A stretch of DNA of 50,854 nucleotides from Chthoniobacterales bacterium (GCA_026461395.1 JAPJNA010000051.1:1-50854); one strand, 5' to 3'. Counted from the stretch's first letter, positions 28,530-43,945 are shown. Program-made: numbers and translations. The notes: generated by a model not told the origin, from the sequence alone.

Positions 28530-29477
28530 TTATTGTGGCTTAGAAGCCATCATCAGTTCCAGAAATCCCGCCTCCAGGGCGAGCCCCTCCTGAATGCCAC
28601 GCTCCAGACTGCTTCGGAGCTTTTCCACGGCATCAAGAGAGCGGATCAGTCTTCGGGATTCCTCCAAGGCCGCGGAGTCTCCCTCATGATGGGCATGGAT
28701 CTTACGGAGCATACTACCGAAATAATCGGCTACTACTCCGAGTAAGAGTGAACGCTCCTGCAGGACCTCAGCCTCGGAGCTTGCCTTGAGAACCTCCTCT
28801 CGATTCTCCCAGTCTCCCTCGGTGGTCTTTCCGAAGTGAGCCTTCTCCGCCGCCAGCTCCTCCTTGGTTCTCTCGGCGGCTTCTTCGCGCACCTCTTCGA
28901 TAAGGTCACGGAACACCCGTGTGAGGCCGAAGGCGGCCGTCGCATCGGTTTTCGATCCAGGCCCGAAGAACTCAGTTAATTTCCTCGCGAGACGTTCCTC
29001 CCTAGCTCCCACCGCACGGGGAGTGGATGAATGCAGGACCACGGAGATACAGCGGGAGCGAATCGTCTCCAGCAGAGCCTCTGGGAGTTCCGTCGTGAGG
29101 ATCAGGAGGGTCCCGTCGGGCGGTTCTTCTAGCGTCTTCAGGAATGCATTTGCGGCTTGGGGCATGAGTCGATCCGCATCGCGCACCACGGCCACCTTAC
29201 GGGAGCCCCGCTCTGGCTTGCGGTGGATCGCATGCTCTAGTTCCCTCACCTGCTCGGTGAGGAGTTTGCGGGATTTGGATTCCGGTTCGATAGCATGGAA
29301 GTCGGGATCCTTCTCCACCGCGATTTCGCCTGAACCCAGAAAAAGAGCGGCTAGCTCATTGCCAAACTCCTGAACCCCGGATCCGGAGGATCCCGAGATC
29401 AGATAGGCATGACCTAGGTGCCCCTCCGCAAGGGCCTTCTCCAGCAGACGGAAGGCTTCTGCTCTAGTGAATGCCAT
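28530..29477 (-). CDS. holB: DNA polymerase III delta' subunit-like
   Basis: HAYLISGSSGSGVQEFGNELAALFLGSG; ADRLMPQAANAFLKTLEEPPDGTLLILTTELPEALLETIRSRC. Confidence 0.88.
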   Translation of the reverse strand: MAFTRAEAFRLLEKALAEGHLGHAYLISGSSGSGVQEFGNELAALFLGSGEIAVEKDPDFHAIEPESKSRKLLTEQVRELEHAIHRKPERGSRKVAVVRDADRLMPQAANAFLKTLEEPPDGTLLILTTELPEALLETIRSRCISVVLHSSTPRAVGAREERLARKLTEFFGPGSKTDATAAFGLTRVFRDLIEEVREEAAERTKEELAAEKAHFGKTTEGDWENREEVLKASSEAEVLQERSLLLGVVADYFGSMLRKIHAHHEGDSAALEESRRLIRSLDAVEKLRSSLERGIQEGLALEAGFLELMMASKPQ

Positions 29478-30123
29478 GAACCCCTCCCTGAATCTGAAAA
29501 CGCTCCATCAGAACATTCTTGATGGATAACTCCACACTCTCCTCATCCAATGAGGCATCGATCAGGGCAAAGCGTCCGGAATGCTCCGCAACCAGCTTGA
29601 GATAACCCTGTCGTACTGCTTCGTAGAATGATTCGTTCTCCTGCTCCATACGGTCGGAGGGTCCCTTCCGAGCGGAGGCGCGACGACGCCCCTCGGCGGC
29701 ATCCAGATCCAGCAGAAAGGTCAGATCGGGAAGCGTCTCTCCCACCGCAAATTCATTGATAACCCTTACCTCACTCGCATCGAGAGCCCGAGCCACCCCC
29801 TGATAGACCGTTGTGGAATCCAGGAACCGATCGCAGAGGACAACGGCTCCACGAGCAAGAGCCGGTCGAATGATTTCTCTCACTAACTGGGCGCGACTGG
29901 CGGCAAAGAGGAGTAACTCAGCCTCAGGCGTCATCGCTCCGGCAGACTCGTCATACTGCAGAAGATTTCGGATCGACTCGCCGATGGGAGTGCCGCCCGG
30001 CTCCCTCAGGACGACGACCTCTCGTTTCAGAGAGAGAAGAAAGTCCGCCAAACGGCGAATCTGGGTGGATTTGCCACACCCCTCCGAACCCTCGAATGTG
30101 ATGAAAAGCCCAGCTTGTGCCAT
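29464..30123 (-). CDS. tmk: thymidylate kinase
   Basis: LFITFEGSEGCGKSTQIRRLADFL, LREPGGTPIGESIR, DRFLDSTTVYQGVAR. Confidence 0.95.
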   Translation of the reverse strand: MAQAGLFITFEGSEGCGKSTQIRRLADFLLSLKREVVVLREPGGTPIGESIRNLLQYDESAGAMTPEAELLLFAASRAQLVREIIRPALARGAVVLCDRFLDSTTVYQGVARALDASEVRVINEFAVGETLPDLTFLLDLDAAEGRRRASARKGPSDRMEQENESFYEAVRQGYLKLVAEHSGRFALIDASLDEESVELSIKNVLMERFQIQGGVHGIH

Positions 30124-30191
30124 GAATCTCCTTACCATAGCGCTTCAGCGAGTCCATTGAAGCGTTAAAAAGTCCTTAAATCCCCTAGCTT

Positions 30192-31904
30192 CTACATCCG
30201 CTCGGGGACACCGATACCCAGCAGCGAAAGGCCAGATTTCAGTAGTTCTGCCGTGATTCCAGCCAACGCCAGTCTGGAAGAGCGCACTGGATCCTCCGAT
30301 TTTAGGATTGGACACGCCTCATAGAAGCTGTGGAAGGCATTCGCTACTTCGTAGAGATAGAGGCAGAGAAGGTTCGGACGCTGGTCATCCAGAACGGCGT
30401 GCAGCACCTCTCCGAACTTGAGGATCTGGAGAGCGAGGGCACGCTCAGCCGAGTCGGCAATGACAATGGGAGCTGACTCCAAGGAGATCCCCTCGGCCTC
30501 TGCCTTCCTGAAGATAGAGCGGATGCGGACGTAGGCATTCTGAAGGTAGGGGGCGGTATTCCCCTGGAAGGAGAGCATCTTCTCCCAGGAGAAGACATAG
30601 TCGGTAAGCCGGTGCTGCATCAGGTCGGCATATTTCACGGCACCGAGGCCGATAAGGCGGGCGATCTCCTCCTGCTCGGCCTTCGGAAGATCGGGGTTCT
30701 TCTCTACAACGACCGCGAGGGCACGCTCCATCGCCTCGTGAAGCAGTCCCCCCAGTTCGACATTCTCGCCGGAGCGGGTCTTCATCATCTTGCGGTCCTG
30801 CCCTAGAATACTGCCAAAAGCGATGTGACGGAGGTCGGTGGTGATACCCATCCTGCGCCCTGCCGCAAAGACCTGCTCGAAATGAAGCTGCTGCGGTGCT
30901 CCCGTGACATACCATATGGCATCGGGCTTCCAGCGCTGCTCCCGGTACTCGAGGGTGGCCAGATCAGTAGTGCCGTAGAGGAAGCCTCCGTCACTCTTGC
31001 GTATCAGACACGGCTTCTCCTCCAGTGCGGGAATATCGGGGAAGAAAATACAGACGGCTCCTTCGCTGACTTGTGCGATGCCCCCTGCAAGCAAGCGGTC
31101 CACCAAGGGAGCGAGTGCATCGTTGTAGAAGCTCTCTCCGAGACGCTCGTCGAAGGTGATGTCGAGGAGTCCGTAGAGACGCTCAAATTCCTTCCATGAG
31201 AGGGCAACGGCTTGCTTCCAGATCTCGAGGTTCTCGACATCACCCTGCTGGAGCTTCACCAGCTCATGGCGGACAATTTCCTTCAGAGCAGGGTCATTCT
31301 CCTCCAACGCATTGACCTCGCGGTAAAGTCTGACGAGTTCATCAATCGGAGTCTGATCCAGCGCCTCGCGGTTGAGCAGGTGCTTCCAGCCGTAGATCAC
31401 CTTCCCGAACTGGGTGCCCCAGTCGCCGATGTGGTTGTCAGTAATGACGTGGTGACCGAGATGACTGGCGATCCGGGCGAGGGAGTCCCCCAGGATCGTG
31501 CTGCGGATGTGGCCTACATGCATCGGCTTGGCAACATTCGGCGAGCTGAAATCGATGATAATGGTCTTCGGCTTCTGCAGTGATTCGACACCAAGATGCT
31601 TGTCGTTCCGGACGAAATTCACGGCCTCGGAAAGGGCTCTGTCGAGCATCTTGAAATTGATGAATCCTGCACCGGCTACCGTCGGCGGTTCGCAGAGATC
31701 CTCAACTTTCAGTTGATCAAGGATGGAGGCCGCCACTTCACGTGGATTCTTCTTCAATGCCTTAGCGGCTACCATCGCCGCATTGGTCTGAAAATCCCCA
31801 AAGCGTGTGTCGGCAGCAGGAGTCACAACCGCCAGCGCATCGTCGATTCCTTCGGCACGCAGTGCGGCGGCAAGGCGATCGCTGAGTGTGGAGGGGAGAG
31901 ACAT
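30192..31904 (-). CDS. argS: arginyl-tRNA synthetase
   Basis: IIDFSSPNVAKPMHVGHIRSTILGDSLARI; GDWGTQFG; MMKTRSGENVEL; C-terminal LSLLGIGVPERM. Confidence 0.97.
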   Translation of the reverse strand: MSLPSTLSDRLAAALRAEGIDDALAVVTPAADTRFGDFQTNAAMVAAKALKKNPREVAASILDQLKVEDLCEPPTVAGAGFINFKMLDRALSEAVNFVRNDKHLGVESLQKPKTIIIDFSSPNVAKPMHVGHIRSTILGDSLARIASHLGHHVITDNHIGDWGTQFGKVIYGWKHLLNREALDQTPIDELVRLYREVNALEENDPALKEIVRHELVKLQQGDVENLEIWKQAVALSWKEFERLYGLLDITFDERLGESFYNDALAPLVDRLLAGGIAQVSEGAVCIFFPDIPALEEKPCLIRKSDGGFLYGTTDLATLEYREQRWKPDAIWYVTGAPQQLHFEQVFAAGRRMGITTDLRHIAFGSILGQDRKMMKTRSGENVELGGLLHEAMERALAVVVEKNPDLPKAEQEEIARLIGLGAVKYADLMQHRLTDYVFSWEKMLSFQGNTAPYLQNAYVRIRSIFRKAEAEGISLESAPIVIADSAERALALQILKFGEVLHAVLDDQRPNLLCLYLYEVANAFHSFYEACPILKSEDPVRSSRLALAGITAELLKSGLSLLGIGVPERM

Positions 31905-31927
31905 GAGGGCAAAAGACTAGAGCATTT

Positions 31928-32049
31928 TAGGCTGTTAGACTATTAGGTATGTGCAGAGAGGCTGGTTGTGCGATTCATGATTACCTTCACAAAGACTGCT
32001 TCTTTCTATCCCCACCTAACAGCCTTCAGTCTAAACAGCTAACAGCCTA
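31928..32049. repeat. inverted stutter repeats in argS-ptsN spacer
   Basis: TAGGCTGTTAG (31928-31938) and CTAACAGCCTA (32039-32049) are perfect inverted arms. Confidence 0.7.
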
Positions 32050-32050
32050 C

Positions 32051-32068
32051 CTTCAGCGAAAGCTGAAG
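32051..32068. terminator. candidate hairpin immediately after ptsN
   Basis: CTTCAGC-GAAA-GCTGAAG perfect 7-bp stem; no U tract. Confidence 0.4.
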
Positions 32069-32530
32069 CTACTGCGTCTTTCGGTCGAAGACTGAAAGGA
32101 TGGCCTTGGCGTCGCTCGCTTCCGCAAGGTCCGAACGAACGGCTGGATCGTTCAAGAACTTGGCAATAGCTGCCAAGGTCCTGAGATTTGTCTGAAATTG
32201 ATCTTTCGGAACCAGGAAAAGAACAATGAAGTGTACGGGCTTGTTGTCCAAGGACTCAAAATCGATCCCGGCCTTAGAGCGCCCGAAACAGGCGGTCACC
32301 TCGGGGACGGCGTCGCAACTGGCATGGGGGATCGCGATCCCAAAACCAATACCGGTGCTCATCGTCTCCTCGCGGTGACGCAATGAGACGATCGCCTCAT
32401 CTCTGTGAGTAACATCCAATTGTCCCTCCTCGACAAGCCGGTTCACGATCTCCTCGATGGCATGCCACCGATCAGTGGCAACCATCTCGGGTATGATCAG
32501 TTCCTCGGAGAGAAGGCTTGCGAGTGTCAT
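32069..32530 (-). CDS. PTS EIIA-type (PtsN-like) protein
   Basis: IVSLRHREETMSTGIGFGIAIPHASCDAVPEVTACFGRSKAGIDFESLDNKPVHFIVLFLVP. Confidence 0.9.
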   Translation of the reverse strand: MTLASLLSEELIIPEMVATDRWHAIEEIVNRLVEEGQLDVTHRDEAIVSLRHREETMSTGIGFGIAIPHASCDAVPEVTACFGRSKAGIDFESLDNKPVHFIVLFLVPKDQFQTNLRTLAAIAKFLNDPAVRSDLAEASDAKAILSVFDRKTQ

Positions 32531-32577
32531 AGAGGGTGATCCCGCAAAAGGGAACAAGCGGATCTACAAGGGCGTTT

Positions 32578-33486
32578 TTATGCCTGCTCTTCGATAGGGG
32601 CCTCACCCGACTCTTCGCCCAAACCGTAGCGGACAAAGCGACTGATCACGATCTTGTCGCTCAGTTCCTTCTCCTTGGTAGCCATGAGATCCTTAACGCT
32701 GATGTCAGGGTTCTTGATGCAAGCCTGCTCGAGGAGACACGTCGTGCTGTAGAATTTGTCCATCTTCCCATCCACGATCTTCTCAACGATATTCTCAGGC
32801 TTGCCGGCGACCTGTGCTTTGTAGATCTCACGCTCCGAAGCCACAAGAGATGCATCCACCTCATCGCGGGAGACGCAGGTAGGATGCGCAGCGGCGATCT
32901 GGAGTGTGATGTCCTTCACGAAATCACGGAATCCCTCGTGCTGAGCTGTAGCTTCCAAGCCACAGCTGATCTCGACGAGCACGCCCACCTTGCCCTGAAG
33001 ATGGATGTAGGAGGCCACAAGCCCGCCATTGCCCTGTCCGATCTGAAAGCGGGCAAAACGACGGATGACCATATTCTCACCCAGAGCAGCAATCTTGGAA
33101 GCAATCGCGTCCTTGAAAAGAACTCCGGAGGATGTGGGCACCTCCAGCAAGGTCTCGACGGTCTCAGCCTTTGCTGCGGCGATCTCCTCGCTGATTTCCT
33201 TGGTGAAACTTGTGAAAATCTCGTTCTTGGCAACAAAGTCGGTCTCGCAATTAATCTCTACAAGCACGCCCACCTTGCCAGTTGGCTGGATGAAAGCGAC
33301 GACTGCTCCCTCCTTGGCATGGCGAGAGGCCTTCTTGCCGGCGCTAGCTATGCCCTTCTGGCGGAGAAGAGACTCGGCCTTCTCGATGTCGCCGCCCGCC
33401 TCGGTAAGTGCGCGCTTGCAGTCCATCATGCCGGCGTTGGTCTTCTCGCGGAGAGCCTTGACGATTGCTGGTGTGATATCAGCCAT
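32578..33486 (-). CDS. tsf: elongation factor Ts
   Basis: ITPAIVKALREKTNAGMMDCKRALTEAGGDIEKAESLLRQKGIASAGKKASR. Confidence 0.96.
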   Translation of the reverse strand: MADITPAIVKALREKTNAGMMDCKRALTEAGGDIEKAESLLRQKGIASAGKKASRHAKEGAVVAFIQPTGKVGVLVEINCETDFVAKNEIFTSFTKEISEEIAAAKAETVETLLEVPTSSGVLFKDAIASKIAALGENMVIRRFARFQIGQGNGGLVASYIHLQGKVGVLVEISCGLEATAQHEGFRDFVKDITLQIAAAHPTCVSRDEVDASLVASEREIYKAQVAGKPENIVEKIVDGKMDKFYSTTCLLEQACIKNPDISVKDLMATKEKELSDKIVISRFVRYGLGEESGEAPIEEQA

Positions 33487-33547
33487 GGTTATATGCGGTG
33501 AATCTATGAACGGTTGGTATAAGTAAACGAGTTGCTTCGGTCCCGGC

Positions 33548-34288
33548 TTATTCAGCCACGGCAGCAAGCTCTTCGGTCTCGGTAGGAGCGGCGATAGGAG
33601 CACGCGCACCAACACGGGACTTGGCGATCACATCGACCAGCTTCTGAAGAATGATGCGGATCGCGCGGATCGCGTCGTCGTTACCGGCGATGGGATAGTT
33701 TATCTCCTCGGGGTTGCTGTTGGAGTCGACAATCGCCACGATGGGGATACCAAGGCGGCGGGCCTCTGCGACCGCAATCGTCTCCTTGACGGTGTCGATA
33801 ATGACGATGACATCTGGCTGCTTATCCATGTCGAGGACACCCTCGAGATTGTGGCGAATGCGAGTGGCTTCGCGACGAAGAGCGGAAGCCTCGGCCTTGT
33901 TGATCTTGTTGAATCCAGCACTCTTTTCGAGGGCCTCAAAGTCACGGAGCTTGGAAACACTCTTACGGATGGTGACGAGGTTCGTGAGGGTGCCTCCGAG
34001 CCAACGCTGGTTGACATAGTACTGTCCACAGGCCTGTGCAGCCTCTTTCACAGCTTCCTGAGCCTGCTTTTTGCAGCCCACAAAGAGGATCTTGCCACCA
34101 CGGCCCGAGATGTCTGCGAGGAACTCTCCTGCCTTGGCGAGCTGCTCGACCGTCTTGGAAAGGTCGATGATGTGGATGGAGTTTTTCTCCTCAAGGATGA
34201 AATCCCGCATGCGGGGATTCCAGCGCTTGGTCTGGTGACCATAATGGACACCGGCTTCGAGGAGTTCGGTCATTGCTTCTACGGACAT
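33548..34288 (-). CDS. rpsB: 30S ribosomal protein S2
   Basis: LLEAGVHYGHQTKRWNPRMRDFILEEKNSIHIIDLSKTVEQL. Confidence 0.97.
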   Translation of the reverse strand: MSVEAMTELLEAGVHYGHQTKRWNPRMRDFILEEKNSIHIIDLSKTVEQLAKAGEFLADISGRGGKILFVGCKKQAQEAVKEAAQACGQYYVNQRWLGGTLTNLVTIRKSVSKLRDFEALEKSAGFNKINKAEASALRREATRIRHNLEGVLDMDKQPDVIVIIDTVKETIAVAEARRLGIPIVAIVDSNSNPEEINYPIAGNDDAIRAIRIILQKLVDVIAKSRVGARAPIAAPTETEELAAVAE

Positions 34289-34329
34289 GGGAATGCGTGG
34301 TTTTTAGGGCTTCGTTGCTGATTAATAGA

Positions 34330-38463
<4,134 letters not shown>

Positions 38464-38529
38464 GGTAAGTGGAATGCTGCTGGCTTGGTGAGTGGTATGA
38501 TCTGCTTCGCGTGTGCCTAGTCGCTTCGA

Positions 38530-41500
38530 TTAAGCGGCGGTATCGATGAAGGAACGGGGTTCGTCCTTTTTGCCGACGCGGACATCGAGTCCGAGTCCCT
38601 GCATTTCCTTGATGAGCACATTGAAGGACTCGGGGATGCCGGCCTCCAAGGAGTTGTCACCCTTGACGATGCTCTCGTAGATACGCGTACGGCCCTGCAC
38701 ATCATCAGACTTGACGGTGAGCAGTTCCTGGAGCGTGTAAGCGGCGCCATAGGCCTCGAGTGCCCAGACTTCCATCTCTCCGAAACGCTGACCTCCGTAC
38801 TGAGCCTTACCACCGAGCGGTTGCTGGGTGACGAGGGAGTAGGGACCGACGGCACGGGCGTGGATCTTGTCGGCCACGAGGTGTCCGAGCTTGAGCATGT
38901 AGATGATGCCGACAACGACCTCCTGATCGAATGCCTCACCGGTACGACCGTCGAAGAGCTGCGACTTACCGTTCTCCTGAATCCAGGAGAATCCCTCTTT
39001 CTGACCGGCTTCCTTGAGGTACTCGCGGATGCGGCTCTCAGGAATTCCGTCGAAAACGGGGGTGGCCACCTTGAAACCGAGGGCCTTGGCGGCGACTCCC
39101 AGATGGGTTTCGAGAACCTGACCGACGTTCATGCGGCTAGGCACGCCGAGCGGATTGAGCACGATATCGACGGGGGTACCGTCGGAAAGGAAGGGCATGT
39201 CCTCCTCGGGAACAATCTTGGCGACGACGCCCTTGTTACCGTGGCGTCCTGCCATCTTGTCACCGACAGAGAGCTTGCGCTTGCTGGCGATGAAGACCTT
39301 GACCTGCTTGATGATGCCGGGATCGACGTCATCACCGCTCTCAACACGTCCGAGATTCTCTTCCTTCTCGTTATCGAGGTCGGCGAAGCGGTGCTCGAAC
39401 TGTCCGATGATCTCGCGGATCTTGTTGCGGATCGGGCTCGGGTCGATCTCGACCACATTGTAAACGCCGGCCAGCTTACGCAGGAGCATCTTGGTGATCT
39501 TTCGGTTGGCGGGAATGATGATCTCTCCTGACTCGCCGTTGACAACGTCGAGCGGGATCTTCTCGCCGAGGAGCACGTTGGCCAGGCCTTCCGTGAGCTG
39601 CTCGAAGAGTTCTTCCTTACGCTTCTTGTTATCGTCTTGGATCATCTTCTGCTGACGCTTCGACTCGGACGGGGTCATCTTGATCTTAGCGGCCTTCTCC
39701 TTGGAGGAGACGCGCACGTCCATAACAATGCCGTAGGTTCCAGAAGGAACGGTGAGGGAGGTGTCCTTCACGTCGGCTGCCTTCTCGCCGAAGATGGCGC
39801 GTAGGAGGCGCTCCTCGGGAGCCAGCTCTGTCTCACTCTTAGGAGTGATCTTGCCGACAAGAATATCTCCAGGCTTCACTTCAGCACCAATGCGGATAAC
39901 TCCATCGGGTCCAAGGTTCAGGAGAGCCTCCTCGCTGACATTCGGGATGTCACGAGTGATTTCCTCAGGCCCAAGCTTTGTATCACGGGCCCCAATCTCG
40001 AATTCGTCAATGTGGATGGAGGTGTAGACATCCTCCTTGACCACTCGCTCGGAAATCATGATCGCGTCCTCGAAGTTGTAACCATTCCAGGGCATGAAGG
40101 CGACGAGCACATTGCGGCCGAGCGCGAGCTCTCCGTTCTCCGTGTTCGGACCGTCTGCAAGCACGTCACCCTTCTTGATCACCTGGCCCTTCTTGATGAT
40201 AGGCTTCTGGTTGATGCAGGTGCTGCTGTTGGATCGCATGAACTTGCGAAGCTCATAGACGTGCACACCGTTCTCAGGATCATCCTTGATCTTCTTCTTC
40301 CCCTCGGGAAGCTCGCCATCCTTGGTGACGATGATGCGCAGTGAGTCCACGGAAGCGATCTTGCCGTTCGACTCGGAAACGATCACCGCACGGGAATCAC
40401 GGGCGACGCGGCCCTCCATTCCGGTCCCGATGATCGGGGCATCGGAGATAAGGAGTGGCACACCCTGGCGCTGCATGTTCGAGCCCATGAGCGCACGGTT
40501 GGCGTCATCGTGCTCAAGGAAGGGGATGAGACCGGCGGCAACGGAAACGAGCTGCTTCGGAGAGACATCCATGTACTGGATCTTCTCGGGCTCGATCTCG
40601 ACGAAGTCTCCACGGTAACGTGAAGAGACCGTCTCGCCGAGGAATTTGCCCTTGCTGTCTAGGGGTGAATTCGCCTGAGCAATATAGAAGTTTTCGTCAC
40701 GGTCACCGGTGAGGTACTCGATCTCATCGGTTACCTTGCCATTGATGATCTTGCGGTACGGGGTCTCGATGAACCCGAAGTCGTTCACACGGGCGTACGT
40801 GCTCAAGGAGCTGATCAGACCGATGTTCGGACCTTCAGGGGTCTCGATCGGGCAGATGCGGCCGTAGTGGGATGGATGGACGTCACGAACCTCGAATCCA
40901 GCGCGCTCACGGGAGAGACCTCCAGTCCCAAGGGCCGAGAGACGGCGCTTGTGGGTGAGCTCGGAGAGCGGGTTCGTCTGATCCATGAACTGGCTCAACT
41001 GGGATCGGCCGAAGAAATCACGCACAACGGCGCTCAGGGACTTCGGATTGATCAGCTTCTGAGGCGTGATGTGATCGACGGAAGGATCGTAGAGGGCCAT
41101 GCGCTCGCGAACAAGACGCTCCGTGCGGGAGAGTCCCACGCGGCACTGGTTGGCAAGCAGTTCTCCAACCGTACGGACACGGCGGCTACCGAGGTGATCG
41201 ATATCATCGAGCATCCCGTCGCCCTTACGGAGCTTGAGGAGATAACGCATCGACTCAACGATATCTTCCTTACGAAGGACGCGGTCATCGATCTTGGGAT
41301 CAAGGCCAAGCTTCTGCTGGATCTTGTGACGGCCAACGCGACCGAGGTCGTAGCGCTTGGAGTCAAAGAAGAGACGCTTGAGCATGCCACGGGCATTCTG
41401 GGCTGTTGGAGGATCGCCGGGACGGAGCTTGCGGTAGATGTCCTTGAGTGCCTCTTCCTCGCTGTGGGCAGGGTCGCGCTTGAGGGACTTGACGATCGTG

Positions 41501-42330
41501 TCGTCATCCTTGGTGTCGATGACCTTGACCGAGTTGTGTCCGGCACGGATCAGATCGCGAATGACGGCGGGAGTCAGGGGCTCGTAGGCACGGGCAATGA
41601 TTGCGTCGCCCTCGCGGACGTCGGCAAGCAGGACCTTGGTGCTGATTTCCTCCTCGTCGAGCTTGTCAGAGAGCTTCAAGTTTTCGATCTTGTAGAAGAG
41701 AGCTGCAATCTCCTCGTCCGTGGGGAACCCAAGGGCACGTAAGAAAGTGGTCGCAAGGAACTTGCGACGGCGCTTACGGCGGTCGAGGTAGACATAGAGA
41801 AGGTCATTCGTGTCAAACTGCACCTCGGTCCAGGAACCCCGGTCGGGAATAATCCGGAAACCAAAGAGCAACTTTCCGTTGAGGTGAATGTCGGACTCGA
41901 AGCAGATACCGGGAGAGCGGTGCAACTGGCTGACCACGACGCGCTCGGCACCATTGACCATAAAGGTGCCGGACTTAGTCATGAGAGGGATCTCGCCCAT
42001 GTAAACCTTCTCCTCCTTGGTGGACTTTTCGTCCTTGTACCGGAAGGTCACGTAGAGGGGAGCGCTGTAGGTCTCACCCTCGATCTGGCATTCAAAAGGA
42101 CCGATCTTCGGCTCATCCATGTGATAGCTCACAAAATCAAGTGAGGCTTTCTCCTCGAAACCATAGATTGGGAAGAACTCACGGAAGACGGCCTGAAGGC
42201 CTACGTTCTTTCGCTTGGAAGGCTCGACGCCTGTCTGGAAAAACTCCTCGTAGGACTTGATCTGCAGTTCGATGAGGTTAGGCGGTTGGATGGCCTCGTA
42301 GAGTTTTCCGAAGTTGATTCTTTCAGACAT
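38530..42330 (-). CDS. rpoB: RNA polymerase subunit beta
   Basis: [64 protein letters not shown], 1266 aa. Confidence 0.99.
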   Translation of the reverse strand: MSERINFGKLYEAIQPPNLIELQIKSYEEFFQTGVEPSKRKNVGLQAVFREFFPIYGFEEKASLDFVSYHMDEPKIGPFECQIEGETYSAPLYVTFRYKDEKSTKEEKVYMGEIPLMTKSGTFMVNGAERVVVSQLHRSPGICFESDIHLNGKLLFGFRIIPDRGSWTEVQFDTNDLLYVYLDRRKRRRKFLATTFLRALGFPTDEEIAALFYKIENLKLSDKLDEEEISTKVLLADVREGDAIIARAYEPLTPAVIRDLIRAGHNSVKVIDTKDDDTIVKSLKRDPAHSEEEALKDIYRKLRPGDPPTAQNARGMLKRLFFDSKRYDLGRVGRHKIQQKLGLDPKIDDRVLRKEDIVESMRYLLKLRKGDGMLDDIDHLGSRRVRTVGELLANQCRVGLSRTERLVRERMALYDPSVDHITPQKLINPKSLSAVVRDFFGRSQLSQFMDQTNPLSELTHKRRLSALGTGGLSRERAGFEVRDVHPSHYGRICPIETPEGPNIGLISSLSTYARVNDFGFIETPYRKIINGKVTDEIEYLTGDRDENFYIAQANSPLDSKGKFLGETVSSRYRGDFVEIEPEKIQYMDVSPKQLVSVAAGLIPFLEHDDANRALMGSNMQRQGVPLLISDAPIIGTGMEGRVARDSRAVIVSESNGKIASVDSLRIIVTKDGELPEGKKKIKDDPENGVHVYELRKFMRSNSSTCINQKPIIKKGQVIKKGDVLADGPNTENGELALGRNVLVAFMPWNGYNFEDAIMISERVVKEDVYTSIHIDEFEIGARDTKLGPEEITRDIPNVSEEALLNLGPDGVIRIGAEVKPGDILVGKITPKSETELAPEERLLRAIFGEKAADVKDTSLTVPSGTYGIVMDVRVSSKEKAAKIKMTPSESKRQQKMIQDDNKKRKEELFEQLTEGLANVLLGEKIPLDVVNGESGEIIIPANRKITKMLLRKLAGVYNVVEIDPSPIRNKIREIIGQFEHRFADLDNEKEENLGRVESGDDVDPGIIKQVKVFIASKRKLSVGDKMAGRHGNKGVVAKIVPEEDMPFLSDGTPVDIVLNPLGVPSRMNVGQVLETHLGVAAKALGFKVATPVFDGIPESRIREYLKEAGQKEGFSWIQENGKSQLFDGRTGEAFDQEVVVGIIYMLKLGHLVADKIHARAVGPYSLVTQQPLGGKAQYGGQRFGEMEVWALEAYGAAYTLQELLTVKSDDVQGRTRIYESIVKGDNSLEAGIPESFNVLIKEMQGLGLDVRVGKKDEPRSFIDTAA

Positions 42331-42383
42331 GGTGCAGGATCTTGGGTGGCGATACGGGTTGCCTTAATGGCGGTCCTTTCTTT

Positions 42384-42399
42384 GCCGGCTAGCGCCGGC
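42384..42399. promoter_or_regulatory. GC-rich hairpin in rplL-rpoB spacer
   Basis: GCCGGC-TAGC-GCCGGC palindrome with flanking CCTTTC/GAAAAGG complementarity. Confidence 0.45.
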
Positions 42400-42669
42400 G
42401 GAAAAGGGAGAGTGGTAAGAGTGTTGGAGACTCCGGGGAGGAACTGGAAAAACGGTAGGCAAAAGAGCCGCCAGCTGTGGGATCCCCAAAAGAAACAGGG
42501 AAATCCGCGCGGGCGGCAACGGGATGTGATTGACTAATCTTCGTATGACCGTGGTGCAGGGCTCGGGACAGGTGGAACTTTTCGTTGTACGCCCTTCCGG
42601 CCATCGTGTCAACCGGGAAAACCCAAGCGACAACGATGGACGGAAATGAATGGCGTGTGTAGTCGTGGA

Positions 42670-43056
42670 CTACTTGATCTCGACCTTGGCTCCAGCGGCC
42701 TCGATCTTCTTCTTGATTTCCTCGGCCTCTTCCTTGGTGGCACCTTCCTTGATGGCCTTGGGAGCGCTCTCGACAAGGGCCTTGGCCTCTGCGAGGCCGA
42801 GTCCTGGGACTGCGGCGCGGACCTCCTTGATGACGCCGATCTTGTTGGATCCGACATCCTTAAGGATCACGTCGAAGGTGGTCTTCTCTTCGGCTGCTGC
42901 GGCGGGTGCACCTGCGGCACCACCACCAGCGGCGGCGACGGCGACGGGAGCGGCGGCACTCACGCCCCACTTCTCTTCGAGAGCCTTCACGAGGTCGGCG
43001 ATCTGGAGGACGGTGAGGTTACTGAGCTGTTCTACGATTGCGGTGTTGTCAGACAT
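42670..43056 (-). CDS. rplL: 50S ribosomal protein L7/L12
   Basis: [49 protein letters not shown]. Confidence 0.97.
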   Translation of the reverse strand: MSDNTAIVEQLSNLTVLQIADLVKALEEKWGVSAAAPVAVAAAGGGAAGAPAAAAEEKTTFDVILKDVGSNKIGVIKEVRAAVPGLGLAEAKALVESAPKAIKEGATKEEAEEIKKKIEAAGAKVEIK

Positions 43057-43201
43057 GGTGTTGTTTGGATTTTGATGCTGTCGCGTCCCGAAGCCTCAGG
43101 ACATTTGAGTCCGGCAGCCGCCGGCCCGACAGGTCATCGTGTTGTGTTTCCTTCACCCGTCGTGGCTTCGTACGCCGGGAGAAATTATTTTGGTTAAAAG
43201 G

Positions 43202-43228
43202 TTGAGATTGTTGAGATTGTTAGGATTA
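43202..43228. repeat. nonamer repeat in rplJ-rplL spacer
   Basis: TTGAGATTG TTGAGATTG TTAGGATTA. Confidence 0.7.
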
Positions 43229-43249
43229 AGGCAGTTCAGGAACTGCTTT

Positions 43250-43909
43250 CTAGGCGGCTGGGGTCTCCGTTGGAGCAGCTTCCGCGACTTCTGGAGCAGC
43301 GGCAGCTTCCACGGCTGGGACTTCTGCAGAAACTTCTGCAACTGGAGCTGCGGGCTCTTCCACAGCAGCGACGGCTGGTGCTTCCACGACTGGAGCGGCC
43401 GGGGCCTTCTCGGCCATGGCTGCAAGAACGCGGGCCAGACTGGCGCCCGGTTCGTTGAGCGTACGCACCAGCTTGGTAGCTGGGCTGAGCAGAAGACCGA
43501 GGAGCTGGGCCTGAAGAACTTCCTTCGGAGGAAGGTCAGCTAGTGCAATCACCTGAGCGGTATCAAGGACAGAGTTATCGAGAACACCAACACGTATGGT
43601 TGGCTTCTCGAACTCTGCGGCAAAGGTCTTCAGGATCTTCGCGGAGGCACAGATGTCCTTCTCTCCAACCACAAAAGCTGTCTGCCCTACCAGGTGGGCA
43701 TCCAAATCAGGCAGGCCGGCGTCCTTAATGGAACGGCGAAGGAAGGTGTTCTTGATGACGGTCAGCGAGGCTCCAGCCCCACCAAGGCGACTGCGGAGTT
43801 CTGCAAAGTGATTCACGTTCATCCCGCCGTACTCGACGACGATGAGGAAAGGAGAGTTGTTGAGGCGCAGCTTGACGTCCTCTACGATCGTGGGTTTCTC
43901 GGGGCGCAT
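43250..43909 (-). CDS. rplJ: 50S ribosomal protein L10 with A/P/V/E-rich C-terminal extension
   Basis: MRPEKPTIVEDVKLRLNNSPFLIVVEYGGMNVNHFAELRSRL; tail AEKAPAAPVVEAPAVAAVEEPAAPVAEV... Confidence 0.93.
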   Translation of the reverse strand: MRPEKPTIVEDVKLRLNNSPFLIVVEYGGMNVNHFAELRSRLGGAGASLTVIKNTFLRRSIKDAGLPDLDAHLVGQTAFVVGEKDICASAKILKTFAAEFEKPTIRVGVLDNSVLDTAQVIALADLPPKEVLQAQLLGLLLSPATKLVRTLNEPGASLARVLAAMAEKAPAAPVVEAPAVAAVEEPAAPVAEVSAEVPAVEAAAAPEVAEAAPTETPAA

Positions 43910-43945
43910 GGTAGTAGTCCTAGGTTCCTGGTTCCGTTGATGGGT

